Position numbers and translations under genes: made by a program | Part shown: positions 33,271 through 42,057 of the stretch, in pieces | How the letters are laid out: every line of letters begins with the position of its first letter | Position numbering within the stretch: the first letter of the stretch is position 1 | Notes under the pieces: generated by a model | What the model was told of the DNA's origin: nothing | What the model saw: only the letters and a program-made list of their open reading frames with translations | Database searches by the model: none | Assembly (NCBI GenBank): GCA_035362835.1 | Contig: DAOSDY010000001.1 | Location: 496,001 to 560,000, forward strand | Origin: Melioribacteraceae bacterium | GTDB lineage: Bacteria > Bacteroidota > Ignavibacteria > Ignavibacteriales > Melioribacteraceae | DNA length: 64,000 nucleotides | Reading direction: 5' to 3'

Positions 33271-35274
33271 TTGAGGATTAAAAGCCCGGTGGCCTTATCA
33301 AACAAGCAGAAAAAATTTATTGAAAAGCGGCGTACCAAACTCAGCGCGGAAAAACTGGCTGAAACTCTGAATGCGGATTTGAATGAAGTAAAGAAATACA
33401 TTGAAGATAATCCCGCTCAGAAGACTCCTTTTTATTTCTATCTGATTATGATCTTCATTCCGGTAATATTTTTTGTTCTGCTCGAATCAGGATTGAGATT
33501 ATTTAATTACGGATATGATCTTTCGATGTGGGTGGAGGCGGCACCGGGGAAATATATGCTGAACTGGGATGTTGCCCGAAGGTACTTTTACACCGTTAAC
33601 ACAAATCCCACATCAATAAACGATATATTCGATATTGAGAAGAAGGAGACTTCGTTCAGGGTTTTTGTACTTGGGGAAAGTTCTGCCGCCGGATATCCCT
33701 ACATGCCGATGGGTTCTTTCTCGAGATATATACGCAAAAGGCTGGAACAGAATTATCCGGGTAGGAACATTGAAGTTGTCAATATCGGCCTTACAGCAAT
33801 AAACTCATATACACTTAAAGATTTTGTACCGGACGTGCTCGATCAAAAACCGGATCTGGTACTTATTTATACGGGCCACAACGAATATTACGGAGCGCTT
33901 GGAGTCGGTTCTCAGGAATCGGTTTCCAATTCCCCGTTTCTTATAAACCTTCTATTATATCTGAACGAGTTTAAAACTACACAGCTTATCAGGGATTTTC
34001 TAAAATGGTTTCTGGAATCAATAACGGTTGAGAATTCGGATCCGGCAACCGGAACGCTGATGTCCCGAATGGCGGCAGAGAAAGAGATTGAATTCAATTC
34101 GGAAAAATTCCGGGCAGGTCTGAATCAGTTTGAATTGAATATGTCGGATATTATCAGGATGCTAAAAGAAGAAAATGTACCCCTCATAATATCGACGCTG
34201 GCAAGCAACTTAAAAGACCAACCTCCTTTTATTTCTATAAACAGCGGGAATAATCCCCCCGCAGACAAAATTTTTTCAGAGGCAAGGCAGGAATACGAAT
34301 CGGGTAATTATACTTTAGCCGACTCACTTTTCAGGTTAGCCAAGGATCTGGACGGATTAAGATTCAGAGCCCCGGAAGGAATAAACCATATTATTAAGAA
34401 TCTGGGGAAGGAATTTTCCGTACCGGTTGTTGACGCGGATTCGTTGTTTAATTCATTGAGCATTAACAGTATTGCCGGTGATAATCTGATGACAGATCAT
34501 CTCCATCCGAACCTGGAGGGATATAAACAAATCGGGAAACTATTTTACGAAGAGATGAGGAGATCGGACTTTCTTCCGAAAGATATCAAAGAAAAATATC
34601 CTTATGAAATTCAGCATGAGATGGCTTCGGGGAAATTTGTTTTTTCCACATTTGATTCTACAGTTGCAGATTATAGAATACGGGTATTAAAAAACGACTG
34701 GCCGTTCAACGATCCGAAAATGAAGAAGGATTACTGGACTATTTGCAGGCCGAAGAATTTTATTGATACAATGGCCGTTAACTTCATCCTCGGCAATAAA
34801 ACCTGGGATCAGGCTGTAGAGCAAATTGCAGATATAAGCCTGGGAAGGGACGATATAGATGGATTCACAGAACATATGAGAGTATTGATTTACCAATATC
34901 CGATTGTAATAGAGTTCTACGATAAACTGGAGAATATAACGCTCGGATATTTAAAGAGCAGGGATTATGCTAAAGCAGAAAAGATATTAAATCTGGAGTA
35001 TGAATTAAAACCAAACGCATTCAGTACAAAATGGCTCGGACAGATTGCGCTGAATTCGGGCAAATTGGAAGAGGCCATTAAACTTCTGGAAGAATCGATA
35101 TCATATTCAGGCAATGATGAACAGGCATTGTATAACCTGGCTGGCGCATATGCCCTGGCTAAAAATTATCAACAATCCTATGAACTTCTCACAAGTATTC
35201 TGTCAAGAAATCCAAATCATTTAGGCGCTCAGAATCTGGCAAATCAATTAAAACCGATGGTTCAACAAAATTGA
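33271..35274 (+). CDS. membrane-anchored SGNH hydrolase with C-terminal TPRs
   Basis: 667 residues from TTG 33271, which follows AGGGG at a good distance; a GTG at 33217 in frame has no ribosome site. N-terminal 50 residues look like a small helix-turn-helix-like cap (KLSAEKLAETLNADLNEVKKYI). One transmembrane helix follows (about 57-76, YLIMIFIPVIFFVLLESGL). The SGNH domain has the Ser block VLGESSAAGYPY, an Asn block YTGHNEYYG and the Asp-His block TDHLHPN. The last 100 residues carry TPR-like repeats. Such enzymes deacetylate or otherwise de-esterify sugars; here it could act on acetylated pectic galactan, but it is divergent from that operon and may serve another polymer. Confidence 0.8.
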   Translation: MRIKSPVALSNKQKKFIEKRRTKLSAEKLAETLNADLNEVKKYIEDNPAQKTPFYFYLIMIFIPVIFFVLLESGLRLFNYGYDLSMWVEAAPGKYMLNWDVARRYFYTVNTNPTSINDIFDIEKKETSFRVFVLGESSAAGYPYMPMGSFSRYIRKRLEQNYPGRNIEVVNIGLTAINSYTLKDFVPDVLDQKPDLVLIYTGHNEYYGALGVGSQESVSNSPFLINLLLYLNEFKTTQLIRDFLKWFLESITVENSDPATGTLMSRMAAEKEIEFNSEKFRAGLNQFELNMSDIIRMLKEENVPLIISTLASNLKDQPPFISINSGNNPPADKIFSEARQEYESGNYTLADSLFRLAKDLDGLRFRAPEGINHIIKNLGKEFSVPVVDADSLFNSLSINSIAGDNLMTDHLHPNLEGYKQIGKLFYEEMRRSDFLPKDIKEKYPYEIQHEMASGKFVFSTFDSTVADYRIRVLKNDWPFNDPKMKKDYWTICRPKNFIDTMAVNFILGNKTWDQAVEQIADISLGRDDIDGFTEHMRVLIYQYPIVIEFYDKLENITLGYLKSRDYAKAEKILNLEYELKPNAFSTKWLGQIALNSGKLEEAIKLLEESISYSGNDEQALYNLAGAYALAKNYQQSYELLTSILSRNPNHLGAQNLANQLKPMVQQN

Positions 35275-35280
35275 AATGAT

Positions 35281-35311
35281 AAAAAAACCCGCTTATTCAG
35301 CGGGTTTTTTT
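35281..35311. terminator. bidirectional Rho-independent terminator
   Basis: AAAACCCGCT-TATTC-AGCGGGTTTT, a perfect 10-bp stem flanked by an A-run and a T-run. It lies between the convergent SGNH gene and the starch-binding-like gene and can stop both. Confidence 0.92.
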
Positions 35312-35329
35312 ATAGGATATAAATCCGGA

Positions 35330-37249
35330 TTACTTAATGAGCATCATCTTCTTTGTTGATGAGAAGCTGCCTGCATTAAGCTGATAGAAGTAAATTCCGC
35401 TGCTCATTTTGGAAGCATTGAAATCAAATTCATAAGAACCTGCCTTCAATTCTTTATTAACGAGAACAGCTACTTCCTGACCGAGAACGTTATAGATTTT
35501 AAGGCTTACCAATTGATCATTCGGTACGCTGAATCTGATAACTGTTGTCGGGTTGAACGGATTAGGATAATTCTGATCAAGTGTATACTGAGTCGGTATT
35601 CCGAATTCAAGATCGCGGACACTTGATAATCCAGCCGGCCATGTTTCGAACTGCGAGGATTTGTCTGCATCTGTTGCCCATGTATCGATAGGAGCGGTGT
35701 AAGGCTGAGTAAACTGTCTCGAAGCGGGCTGAGGGATATAACGGACTCTACCGGAAACAGCTGTACCAAGAGCGGTGGGCTCTCTCTGCCAGCTTCCGTC
35801 AGCTTTTTTGTAACCGTAACGGTACTGAAAAGCATTGAAAAGAGGACCGGTAATAGTCATTGTACCTTCGTAGATCTTATCGCCGTCGGCATCCGTCAGC
35901 TCAAATTTTTCAACAGCATCTTCAGCGCCTTCCCAACCCATCATTCTCTGGAACAGAGGTTGACGCGGCAGCCAGTACAATTTATCGCCGGCTTCCATAG
36001 GAACAGCAACTTTGTTGGCATCAAATGCATCGGTCATATTAACGCGGAATTTGATTGATACAGTTTGTCCGTGTCCGATGAAGAAGGCTGGGTGAACGTC
36101 ATCGTAATAGAGAGGAAGTTCCTGCTGATTAGTTTCACCTTTAAATGTAACAGAACGGTCGCCGCCACCTGTTGAGTTCGGTCTTTCCCAGGTATCGAGC
36201 CAGATGCCCGGATTCTGGAGAACGACATAATACTTATAAGTTTGGGTACCGTTTACTTCCTGATTAACAAACGGAACCGAGAGGAACCATTTTTCAGGGA
36301 ATAAAGGATCCTGATTCATATAAGTTCTTGCGCGGTCAGCATCGCTCCATCCGTTAAAACCTCCTCTGATCTGGAGAACATCAACCGCAGGATCGTAAAC
36401 GCCGAGTTCTTCAAGAACACCCATATCGAGGTTAAAGGTAATAGCACCGGAAGCAAGCTGAATATTTGGGTCGGTGTTGTTCCAGAATCTTGTAACATCA
36501 TTAGTACCGTCAATAACACCGTAGATTCTGTTATTATCGCCTGTAATAACATCGCTCATATAAGGTTGGTTTTCAGGGCTTTCCCATGTACCTGCGCTTG
36601 CTGCTCCGCCCTGGCTGTTGAAGATAAATTTGTACATAAGAACAGTACCAGATGTAATTTGAACTGTTTTAGTGTACTTTTTATCACCATCGGCATCGGT
36701 CAATTCAACCGCACCGGTTCCCCAATCAGTAAAGCTACCGGCTACATAGACTTTACCAACTGCAGGGTCGAATCCCTGCATGATCGGGAGGGACATGTCG
36801 ATGCTGAAGTTGACATCAGCATCAACAGCAGTATAAGTACCGCCGGTTGCAAAATCACCGCTGTTATAAAATGCAGCAGGCAAATCGGTATTAGCAGTAA
36901 TGACGGCATTACGGTTACCGCCATTTACGTCAGATTCCCAGCCGGTATTAACTCCGCCGGCTCCGTTGTGATAGAATTTATAGAACATTTTGTTAGTACC
37001 GGCTTCAAGCTTTGCCGGATCAACAGCAAATGTTCCTTCATAAATCCTGTCGCCGTCAGCATCAGTCAGCTGACTCTCGCCCCAATCGTTGAAATTACCT
37101 CTGGCATAAACGCCGTCGGCAGCGGTCAATCTTCCTTTCGTAAATTCAATATTCATGTTGACTACAAACTTAACCTGAAAAGTCTGTGCAACAATAAAGG
37201 AAGAGCTAACCATTAGCAGTAAAGCGAGCAGTAAGAATATTTTCTTCAT
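35330..37249 (-). CDS. T9SS-sorted protein with repeated starch-binding-like domains
   Basis: 639 residues from ATG 37249, set by GGAGGTATC; the upstream in-frame start at 37279 is rejected. Signal peptide ends FIVAQ. At least three repeats of a CBM20/48- or SusE/F-like immunoglobulin-fold module carry the key line: YARGNFNDWGE, YVAGSFTDWGT and LQIRGGFNGWSD, each followed by 'LTDADGD..YE.T'. A fourth, more diverged copy lies at about 400-500. The end is a T9SS type A domain (NYPNPFNPTTVIRF ... STKKMMLIK). No catalytic domain is seen. It probably holds alpha-glucan at the cell surface for the TonB receptor encoded upstream, in a role like SusE/SusF. Confidence 0.85.
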   Translation of the reverse strand: MKKIFLLLALLLMVSSSFIVAQTFQVKFVVNMNIEFTKGRLTAADGVYARGNFNDWGESQLTDADGDRIYEGTFAVDPAKLEAGTNKMFYKFYHNGAGGVNTGWESDVNGGNRNAVITANTDLPAAFYNSGDFATGGTYTAVDADVNFSIDMSLPIMQGFDPAVGKVYVAGSFTDWGTGAVELTDADGDKKYTKTVQITSGTVLMYKFIFNSQGGAASAGTWESPENQPYMSDVITGDNNRIYGVIDGTNDVTRFWNNTDPNIQLASGAITFNLDMGVLEELGVYDPAVDVLQIRGGFNGWSDADRARTYMNQDPLFPEKWFLSVPFVNQEVNGTQTYKYYVVLQNPGIWLDTWERPNSTGGGDRSVTFKGETNQQELPLYYDDVHPAFFIGHGQTVSIKFRVNMTDAFDANKVAVPMEAGDKLYWLPRQPLFQRMMGWEGAEDAVEKFELTDADGDKIYEGTMTITGPLFNAFQYRYGYKKADGSWQREPTALGTAVSGRVRYIPQPASRQFTQPYTAPIDTWATDADKSSQFETWPAGLSSVRDLEFGIPTQYTLDQNYPNPFNPTTVIRFSVPNDQLVSLKIYNVLGQEVAVLVNKELKAGSYEFDFNASKMSSGIYFYQLNAGSFSSTKKMMLIK

Positions 37250-37303
37250 GATACCTCCATTTAGGTTAGTGAATAACAATCAATATATTTATAAATCAGT
37301 TAA

Positions 37304-38326
37304 TTAAAAACCAATAACAATTCCAAAACTGTGTAGATGATCGAGATACTCCATCTTCTCGTAAGAATAATCGACCGAGATTCTGAAGACTCCAAGACCG
37401 CCGTAGTTAATACCGGCGCCGAGAGTTAATCCTTCCTGAGTATCTTTAAGGAACAAACTCTTGTAACCTCCTCTTAGAGAAATGAGATTATCGAAGAGAG
37501 AGATTTCGCCGCCAATATTCACCCACTGATTATTATCGTTCGGATGAACCGCGTCAACAGCCAGCGTAAGCCTGTGCTGATCCATAATAATAAAATCGCG
37601 AGAGAGGCCTACCTGAAGTCTTAATGGTAATTCAAATTCATCTGTTTTGTAGTAAGCATCCAGGGTCTGGTTATTTCCCGCACGCTGCGGATCAGGATCG
37701 TGACGGATTAAAAGATCGTCGCCGCTCATACGAAGCTTCGAACCGTAGTTGGATATGCTCGAAGCAAATTTGATACCGTAGAACGGAGTTGTATAAATAG
37801 TACCGATATCAATTCCGAATCCATCCGCACTCGAATTGTAGATACCTTCCCTAATGTATTTGATTGTAGCGCCAACCGCAAAATCCTGGGTAATAAATTT
37901 TGCGAAAGTAAAGCCGAAAGCATAACTACCGGCAGAGAATTTTTCGCCAGTTCCTTCGGGATAGTATTCTGTTGTTACATCCATCTCACCAACATTAAGC
38001 GCGGTAACATTAATACCGAACACACCAATATCACCTGCTGGAATAACCAGACCAAAATAATTAACGTTAATATCGGCGAACATTTTTGTATAAGTGAATA
38101 CGGCCTGATACTGACTGATTCCCGCAATTCCGGAAGGGTTCCAGTACATAGCAGAAGCATCGTTAGCAACAGCACTATATGCGGTGCCCATAGCATTCGC
38201 CCTTGGCCCAATACCGATACTCAGGAATTTTGCAGCAGTTGTTCCGGTCTTGGTAACCTTCTGGGCTGCCACAGGGGAAAGGACTGCAGCCGCAATTAAA
38301 ATCAATAATATTTTTTTACCTGACAT
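37304..38326 (-). CDS. PorV/PorQ-family outer-membrane protein (second module)
   Basis: 340 residues. Signal peptide ends PVAAQ. The family block TTAAKFLSIGIGPRANAMG with MYWNPSGIAGI is followed by a barrel ending HSFGIVIGF. AAGGAG precedes the start. In this operon it again lies directly behind the large sorting-domain protein and in front of a T9SS-sorted glycan protein, the same order as the copy at 13727-14797. Its probable role is to receive or anchor sorted surface proteins at the outer membrane; not proven for non-PorV members. Confidence 0.87.
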   Translation of the reverse strand: MSGKKILLILIAAAVLSPVAAQKVTKTGTTAAKFLSIGIGPRANAMGTAYSAVANDASAMYWNPSGIAGISQYQAVFTYTKMFADINVNYFGLVIPAGDIGVFGINVTALNVGEMDVTTEYYPEGTGEKFSAGSYAFGFTFAKFITQDFAVGATIKYIREGIYNSSADGFGIDIGTIYTTPFYGIKFASSISNYGSKLRMSGDDLLIRHDPDPQRAGNNQTLDAYYKTDEFELPLRLQVGLSRDFIIMDQHRLTLAVDAVHPNDNNQWVNIGGEISLFDNLISLRGGYKSLFLKDTQEGLTLGAGINYGGLGVFRISVDYSYEKMEYLDHLHSFGIVIGF

Positions 38327-38359
38327 GACTAAACTCCTTAAAATTATATTCCCTCAGAA

Positions 38360-41300
38360 TTATTTAATCACTGCAAATTTCCCGATCCTAGTACCGATAC
38401 CGGGTGCATCTACATGAAATACATAAATTCCATAAGCGATATTTAGATTATCTTTTGTAAGCATATTCCACTCTGCAGTGCCGTCATTCAAAGGACTTTC
38501 ATGTTCAATGACATCGACCAATTCACCGTTAATCGTAAATATTCTTATTGTGCATTTACTAGGAAGATGATTGAACTGCAGTAAACGCGGGCCTCTTCCG
38601 CTTGCGTAAGGATTTTTTGCTTCCCATTGAGCGGAGGCAACATAAGGATTGGGTACAACTTTAATTTTGTCCATTGCTTTCTTTGCTTCTTCAAGATCAA
38701 TTTTCCCGGAGGTAGCAACAAATCTGAAAACATCGCCCGAGAGGAATGGTTTTTTCAGACGGATTTCTATTTTATCTCCATTCCGCGGCAATCTTAAACC
38801 GTTAGCGGTACTCGGAGTTTCAATTAAGTAGAACCACCAGGTATATTTAAGCACACCGTTCTGATCCGGTTCAAGAAAGACTATTCGGTCTCTCCTTGCA
38901 CCGTTAACCGAGAAGTTTCCATCAGTACCATCCACCTCAACAAAACCGAATTCGATATATTTATTCTGACTGATATTGAATACCTTAAAATTAACAGGCC
39001 GTGCGGGGAACGTATTAACACCTAGCTGAATTTGCTTGGATGTTCCGAAACCGAGATCGCCGAATTCAATTTTGTAGTCATTCGGTCTTTCTTCTCCGTT
39101 AATACCGCCCTGCCATACAAATTTTTCGAACTGATAATTTACAATTTTCGGATCCGACCAGATTGAATTAGTACGATCCAACTCAACTCTCGATTCATTA
39201 AGAAAACCAAGTCTGAATCCGTCCGTAAGCGGCTGTTCAAAATCCGATGCGAGATTTCTGCTTTTGTTTATCAAAGTTACACCGGCAGTACTGTCTCTCA
39301 GAGAAAATGATTTTGTTGTAAGAGTATCAGGCACACCGGTTCGTGATGCAAGTTTTACAGTATCTTCGAATGTAATATAATAGACGTGATTATTTTTGAT
39401 TTTATTAATATCCACAATTTTATAGTTTACCCTTCCGGAGGTAGTGCCCTGCAACAGAGAAATATTTCCAAGTGTTGGAGGGACATAACCCGCAACCGGG
39501 GCGGAGGGAGTAACTCTGGCTACATTAGAACCGAGTTTAACACTGCCGTCGGCCTGAAGCGAAACACGAATTGTCGATTCGGATGGAATTATGTCTCCTG
39601 CCGGGAAACCGAAATCGTAGGCGACAACAGCATAATAATAAGTGAAACCATTCTGAACGGTAGTATCCACAAATTCATGTTTAAGACCGGTATCATCGCC
39701 AAGATAGTATTTAATACCATCGATTCCGATCGGATCGAATCCCTTAATACCATTTACAAGATCGAACTGGGCAATCGGCAGTCTGAACTGTCTTCCGCCG
39801 AAGCCGTTAGTGATCTGCTCAGCATCCTGGAACGCAGGATCGGATGCTCTGTAAATTTTATATCCTTCAAAGTCTCTTCCGTTTCCGCCGATAGCATCGA
39901 TATACGCGTCGAAAGATCTTTCGGCCACATCATCCCAGTAGAGAGTTACTCTGTTATCACCGGGTATTGCAGAAAGAGTAGGAGTAAGAGGTGCGTTAGC
40001 GAAGCGGTAATCGTTATTATATGTTTCCTGAGCGCGGACTCTTTTGCGAAGTATTTCGCCTTTTCTGAATTGTCCGCCCGGATCAGGTACCGTACCGTTA
40101 GCAAGAAGAACAACTAGAGAGATCGGTTCCTGCTGACCGGATCTTAACGGGAACAAACTGGAGCTAACGAAGAGGTCATATTCACCGGCTACAACTTCCT
40201 GAGGATCGAAGAATTTACCCGGTATCATGAAGTCGAACCACATCTGCGCGTCGCTGTTAATATTCAAACCGCCAGCCGGTACATAATCTGCATTTGTGAT
40301 ACCGATCTGGTCGGTTTCCGATACGTCGGTCACATCAACGTTCGGTTCACCCGGGAGGCCAAGTCGTGCGCCTGAAGTAGGCTTGCCGTCGTTTTCGCCT
40401 TCATCGCCTGTATCGGCAACACCATCCATACCAACATCATCTCTGAGAGGATTCCAGTCGTAATCATTATCAATACCGTCATCTCTTGCTTCATCTACCA
40501 GTACATCAATACCATCGTCAATGCCTTCATCAACTGCGCCGTTGCCGTCGTTGTCAATACCATCAGCATATTTTTTTCCTAATGCAGATGCAACAACGTT
40601 ATAGAGAATTATTTTATCGTTAACACGGTATCTGAAGAATGGGGCATCGCCAGCAGCCTGAGTAATCATCGCCTGAGAAACCACAGGACTGTTTTCTTCA
40701 CCGTCGTTGTCATTATCAATTCCGTCTTTGAACGGTAGATTCAGTTTATCGGCTGTAACCATAATCAAGTGAATAGCACCGTTCTGGAGTTGATCGAGCG
40801 GAGGCCAGAGTTTCCATTTATTTGTACCCGGGTTGGAATTTGCAAGATCGATCATCTGCTGGGTAACAACCGGGCTGTTCTGTTCAACTTTAAATCTCGG
40901 ATGGAGAGCGAGATAATTGGGATCGGCAGGCTGAGCAATTCTATCAGCATATGTTACACCTCTCTGAACACCGAAGGGAACGTGTGTCTGGTTTTCGTCG
41001 ATCAATCCGTTTCCGTTATCATCAATCAAGTTGTCAGGAGTTTCACCTTCGAGCATTTCAGTAGAGATCAGGTTATTAAGTTCAGGGCTATCGCCGTCGT
41101 TATCAATACGATCGAGAGCGTTGCCGGGAGTTTCGAGGAAAGCTACTGCTACAATACCAACAGGATCCGATCCGAAAGTAGGAGCTCTGTGATCGTTATC
41201 CCTCGTCCACGCAATATCCTCCAGAAGGTCGAACTCGGAAATATCATCCTGGGAATCACCGTCACCGCCGACAAAGTCAGCATACCAGATAGTAACACCA

Positions 41301-42028
41301 ACTTTCTGCAGATCTTTAGTTCCGTCGTTTCTGATTGAATGAAGAGTATAAACTGCATCTTCAACAAGAACCTGAGACCAGGCAAGTACTCTTACATCAA
41401 TAAGAAGCCCAAGGCCTTTTCTCGATAGATCTGTATCATCGGGATAATAGTTCGCGTATCTGTCGTAATTGTCGTCTGTTGCTCTGTAAAAAATCTCCTG
41501 GTCTGCATTAAAAATATTTTTGCCGAAATATCCGTTCCAGGAGCCGCGCCATCCGGGATCAACATCGTCATTCATTCTATCCGGCCAGTAAGCAGGCCAT
41601 GTATCGGGATCGACGCTTGTAGCAATCTGATTCGTTGTTTCGTTGAAATAACCGGGGACAGGTTCAAAGTTCCAGGATTTACCGGCGGGAGAAGATCTAT
41701 AATTCGGTACTTCAACAATTCTCTGACGTGTTCCGGTATTATCAGTTACTTCAGCACCGGCCATTAAACCAAGAAGCGCGAGATAAACCTGGCCGGTATT
41801 TTTTGGCCATTCAAACGGTGTCTGCTCATTGATTGGGAAAGAACCGCTGGTTCTGCCGGCCTGGCCGTGATTAAAGAAAGTAGCCCGGACTCTATTCCCT
41901 TCCATTTGGGCTTTGGTTCTTTTAGCAGCATTGCCTCGTTCTTTTGTCGGTACATACTGTGCGTATGATTCAATTGTCATGAACAAACTGATCGCTGCAA
42001 TCAGAAAAATCTTAAACGATCTGGTCAT
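38360..42028 (-). CDS. large surface protein with calcium-type Asp repeats and T9SS-type sorting domain
   Basis: 1222 residues. Signal peptide ends ESYAQ; AGGAG precedes the ATG. The middle (about 300-580) holds a chain of thrombospondin-3-like Asp/Asn/Gly loops: RIDNDGDSPE, LIDDNGNGLIDEN, GIDNDNDGEEN, GIDNDGNGAVDEG, GIDNDYDWN, likely calcium-binding. Fibronectin-III-like segments follow (about 700-870). The C-terminal domain (VVPNPYVASAQWE ... GKFAVIK) is related to that of the 783-residue protein at 14841-17192. The N-terminal region is again Trp/Tyr-rich. It sits between the TonB receptor and the PorV-family gene and is a candidate surface capture protein of the receptor. Confidence 0.82.
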   Translation of the reverse strand: MTRSFKIFLIAAISLFMTIESYAQYVPTKERGNAAKRTKAQMEGNRVRATFFNHGQAGRTSGSFPINEQTPFEWPKNTGQVYLALLGLMAGAEVTDNTGTRQRIVEVPNYRSSPAGKSWNFEPVPGYFNETTNQIATSVDPDTWPAYWPDRMNDDVDPGWRGSWNGYFGKNIFNADQEIFYRATDDNYDRYANYYPDDTDLSRKGLGLLIDVRVLAWSQVLVEDAVYTLHSIRNDGTKDLQKVGVTIWYADFVGGDGDSQDDISEFDLLEDIAWTRDNDHRAPTFGSDPVGIVAVAFLETPGNALDRIDNDGDSPELNNLISTEMLEGETPDNLIDDNGNGLIDENQTHVPFGVQRGVTYADRIAQPADPNYLALHPRFKVEQNSPVVTQQMIDLANSNPGTNKWKLWPPLDQLQNGAIHLIMVTADKLNLPFKDGIDNDNDGEENSPVVSQAMITQAAGDAPFFRYRVNDKIILYNVVASALGKKYADGIDNDGNGAVDEGIDDGIDVLVDEARDDGIDNDYDWNPLRDDVGMDGVADTGDEGENDGKPTSGARLGLPGEPNVDVTDVSETDQIGITNADYVPAGGLNINSDAQMWFDFMIPGKFFDPQEVVAGEYDLFVSSSLFPLRSGQQEPISLVVLLANGTVPDPGGQFRKGEILRKRVRAQETYNNDYRFANAPLTPTLSAIPGDNRVTLYWDDVAERSFDAYIDAIGGNGRDFEGYKIYRASDPAFQDAEQITNGFGGRQFRLPIAQFDLVNGIKGFDPIGIDGIKYYLGDDTGLKHEFVDTTVQNGFTYYYAVVAYDFGFPAGDIIPSESTIRVSLQADGSVKLGSNVARVTPSAPVAGYVPPTLGNISLLQGTTSGRVNYKIVDINKIKNNHVYYITFEDTVKLASRTGVPDTLTTKSFSLRDSTAGVTLINKSRNLASDFEQPLTDGFRLGFLNESRVELDRTNSIWSDPKIVNYQFEKFVWQGGINGEERPNDYKIEFGDLGFGTSKQIQLGVNTFPARPVNFKVFNISQNKYIEFGFVEVDGTDGNFSVNGARRDRIVFLEPDQNGVLKYTWWFYLIETPSTANGLRLPRNGDKIEIRLKKPFLSGDVFRFVATSGKIDLEEAKKAMDKIKVVPNPYVASAQWEAKNPYASGRGPRLLQFNHLPSKCTIRIFTINGELVDVIEHESPLNDGTAEWNMLTKDNLNIAYGIYVFHVDAPGIGTRIGKFAVIK

Positions 42029-42057
42029 TTATTTAATCTCCTATTTCATTAAAATCT

